Source of the DNA: Zancudomyces culisetae
Taxonomy: Eukaryota > Kickxellomycota > Harpellomycetes > Harpellales > Legeriomycetaceae
Direction: 5' to 3'
NCBI GenBank assembly: GCA_001969505.1
Contig: LSSK01001051.1
Span: 1-16,745 of the forward strand
Length of the DNA stretch: 16,745 nt
Shown here: in pieces, positions 16,014-16,745 of the stretch
Layout of the letters: the number at the start of each line of letters is the position of its first letter
Position numbering within the stretch: the stretch's first letter is position 1
Position numbers and translations under genes: made by a program
Notes under the pieces: model-generated
Seen by the model: only the letters and a program-made list of their open reading frames with translations
What the model was told of the DNA's origin: nothing
Databases searched by the model: none

Positions 16014-16604
16014 ATGCAATATACACACGCCATATACACGATCTTTATGCTGATGGCAACTTACATTGAGGGTAAGCCTGCAAGCGAAATGAACTTGGCA
16101 CACGGAAGCGATAGTACTGCTGGACTTTTGAAGAGAAAGCTCGTGTTAAACTCGCCACTAATCCATCTAGAAGACAATGAAATGATAAAAGACGATTCAC
16201 AATCCCTCGAAAATGATCTGGTGAAGAAGGGTGATTTCAAGATTGCAAACTACCTGAGCACATCACAAAAAAATCTCAGAAAGCGCAATGAACAAAGTAA
16301 CAGCAGTAGTCTATCCGACAGATTATTGTGTCTATTTGGAGGTTGCCCCCCTCCACCACCACCACCACCACCACCAGTTGTTTATCAGTACGTTACCTGT
16401 TATGAAACCCGCCACATACCAGTCTACACCACAGTATACTATGAGCCTGATGTAAGCACCAAATGGATTACAAATACTGTAACAGGTACAACTTCTGTAA
16501 GCAACACAAAGGCAACAACAGTAACTACAACTGTTCCAGCCACAGCATCAACTACAAGTTATACTACAGTGACTAGAACTTCCACTCTAACAGACCAATG
16601 TTAA
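16014..16604 (+). CDS. Probable secreted protein of unknown function: signal peptide, two Lys-Arg sites, Pro10, Thr-rich tail
   Basis: The family is not recognised. The protein is 196 aa. Residues 6-19 are hydrophobic (AIYTIFMLMATYI) after a short, uncharged N-terminus, consistent with a signal peptide cleaved near 20-24. Residues 25-105 are polar and carry Lys-Arg at 40-41 and 90-91, the dibasic type cut by Kex2 in the Golgi; this suggests a pro-region. Then come LLCLFGGC (Cys106, Cys111), ten prolines (112-121), a Tyr/Val-rich segment (VVYQYVTCYE...VYTTVYYEP, Cys129) and a Thr/Ser-rich tail (about 138-195) ending in Cys196. There is one N-glycosylation sequon (Asn96). No C-terminal hydrophobic segment or GPI signal is seen, so it is probably soluble or wall-associated, O-mannosylated on the tail. 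An in-frame TAA at 15987-15989 fixes the start at this Met. The strong leader and protein-like composition argue that it is real. Confidence 0.75.
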   Translation: MQYTHAIYTIFMLMATYIEGKPASEMNLAHGSDSTAGLLKRKLVLNSPLIHLEDNEMIKDDSQSLENDLVKKGDFKIANYLSTSQKNLRKRNEQSNSSSLSDRLLCLFGGCPPPPPPPPPPVVYQYVTCYETRHIPVYTTVYYEPDVSTKWITNTVTGTTSVSNTKATTVTTTVPATASTTSYTTVTRTSTLTDQC

Positions 16605-16745
16605 TCTTGACTTTTTTTTTTTTTTTTCACTCTCATTTTTTCGTTTTTCATTTTTGTTTTTTGTTTTTTCATTAGTGATATTTAACTTTGGCAATTAGCA
16701 TTTGGATTATTTTTAGAATTTAGGCAAGACTCTTACTCACACTCT
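16605..16745 (+). terminator. T-rich 3' flank of the secreted-protein gene
   Basis: A run of 16 T (16612-16627) begins seven bases after the stop codon, and several further T-rich blocks extend to about 16672. The remaining sequence to the window edge shows no gene. It is a likely 3' UTR and end region; no specific polyadenylation element is certain. Confidence 0.5.

Noticed and set aside
16014-16604. Idea that the secreted-protein gene encodes a mating pheromone precursor
   Set aside because: No repeated peptide units between the dibasic sites as in alpha-factor precursors, and the terminal Cys is not in a CAAX box as in a-factor.

Overview
The window is nuclear DNA from an ascomycete yeast (Saccharomycotina-like, low GC). 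The reasons are compact intron-free genes, A-rich leaders, T-rich terminators, and a Tel1/ATM kinase whose N-terminal TAN motif and C-terminal FATC end are fungal in style. The genus cannot be fixed from the sequence. CTG is evidently read as leucine: several in-frame CTG codons in MCM5 fall at leucines conserved across the MCM family. This argues against the CTG-Ser clade (Candida, Lodderomyces, Debaryomyces).

Layout. (1) Bases 1-907, plus strand: the C-terminal part of the replicative helicase subunit MCM5, cut by the left window edge. (2) Bases 908-1024: a 117-bp convergent intergenic region serving as 3' end for both neighbours. (3) Bases 1025-13609, minus strand: one uninterrupted 4194-codon gene for the PIKK-family checkpoint kinase Tel1 (ATM orthologue). 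It is far longer than the usual 2800-3050 residues because it carries many low-complexity insertions (Asn, Thr and Gly runs, and dipeptide repeats such as Asn-Pro, Lys-Ser, Asn-Ile, Gly-Phe, Lys-Gly and Leu-Asp), several of them inside the kinase domain. (4) Bases 13610-16013: a 2.4-kb AT-rich intergenic region between divergent genes. It holds an overlapping upstream ORF at the TEL1 start, a T-rich tetranucleotide tract, a G-rich island, eight perfect copies of a 7-bp repeat, and long A tracts. (5) Bases 16014-16604, plus strand: a 196-residue probable secreted protein of unknown function with two Lys-Arg sites, a run of ten prolines, four cysteines (one the last residue) and a Thr-rich tail. 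(6) Bases 16605-16745: its T-rich 3' flank.

MCM5 (CMG helicase) and Tel1 (double-strand-break and telomere kinase) both act in genome maintenance, but they are convergent and each has its own promoter, so nothing in the sequence shows co-regulation. The secreted-type gene is functionally unrelated. No mobile element, tRNA, rRNA or CRISPR array was found. The most noteworthy features are the repeat-swollen Tel1, with an insertion and degenerate sequence in the kinase activation segment, and the unrecognised secreted protein.
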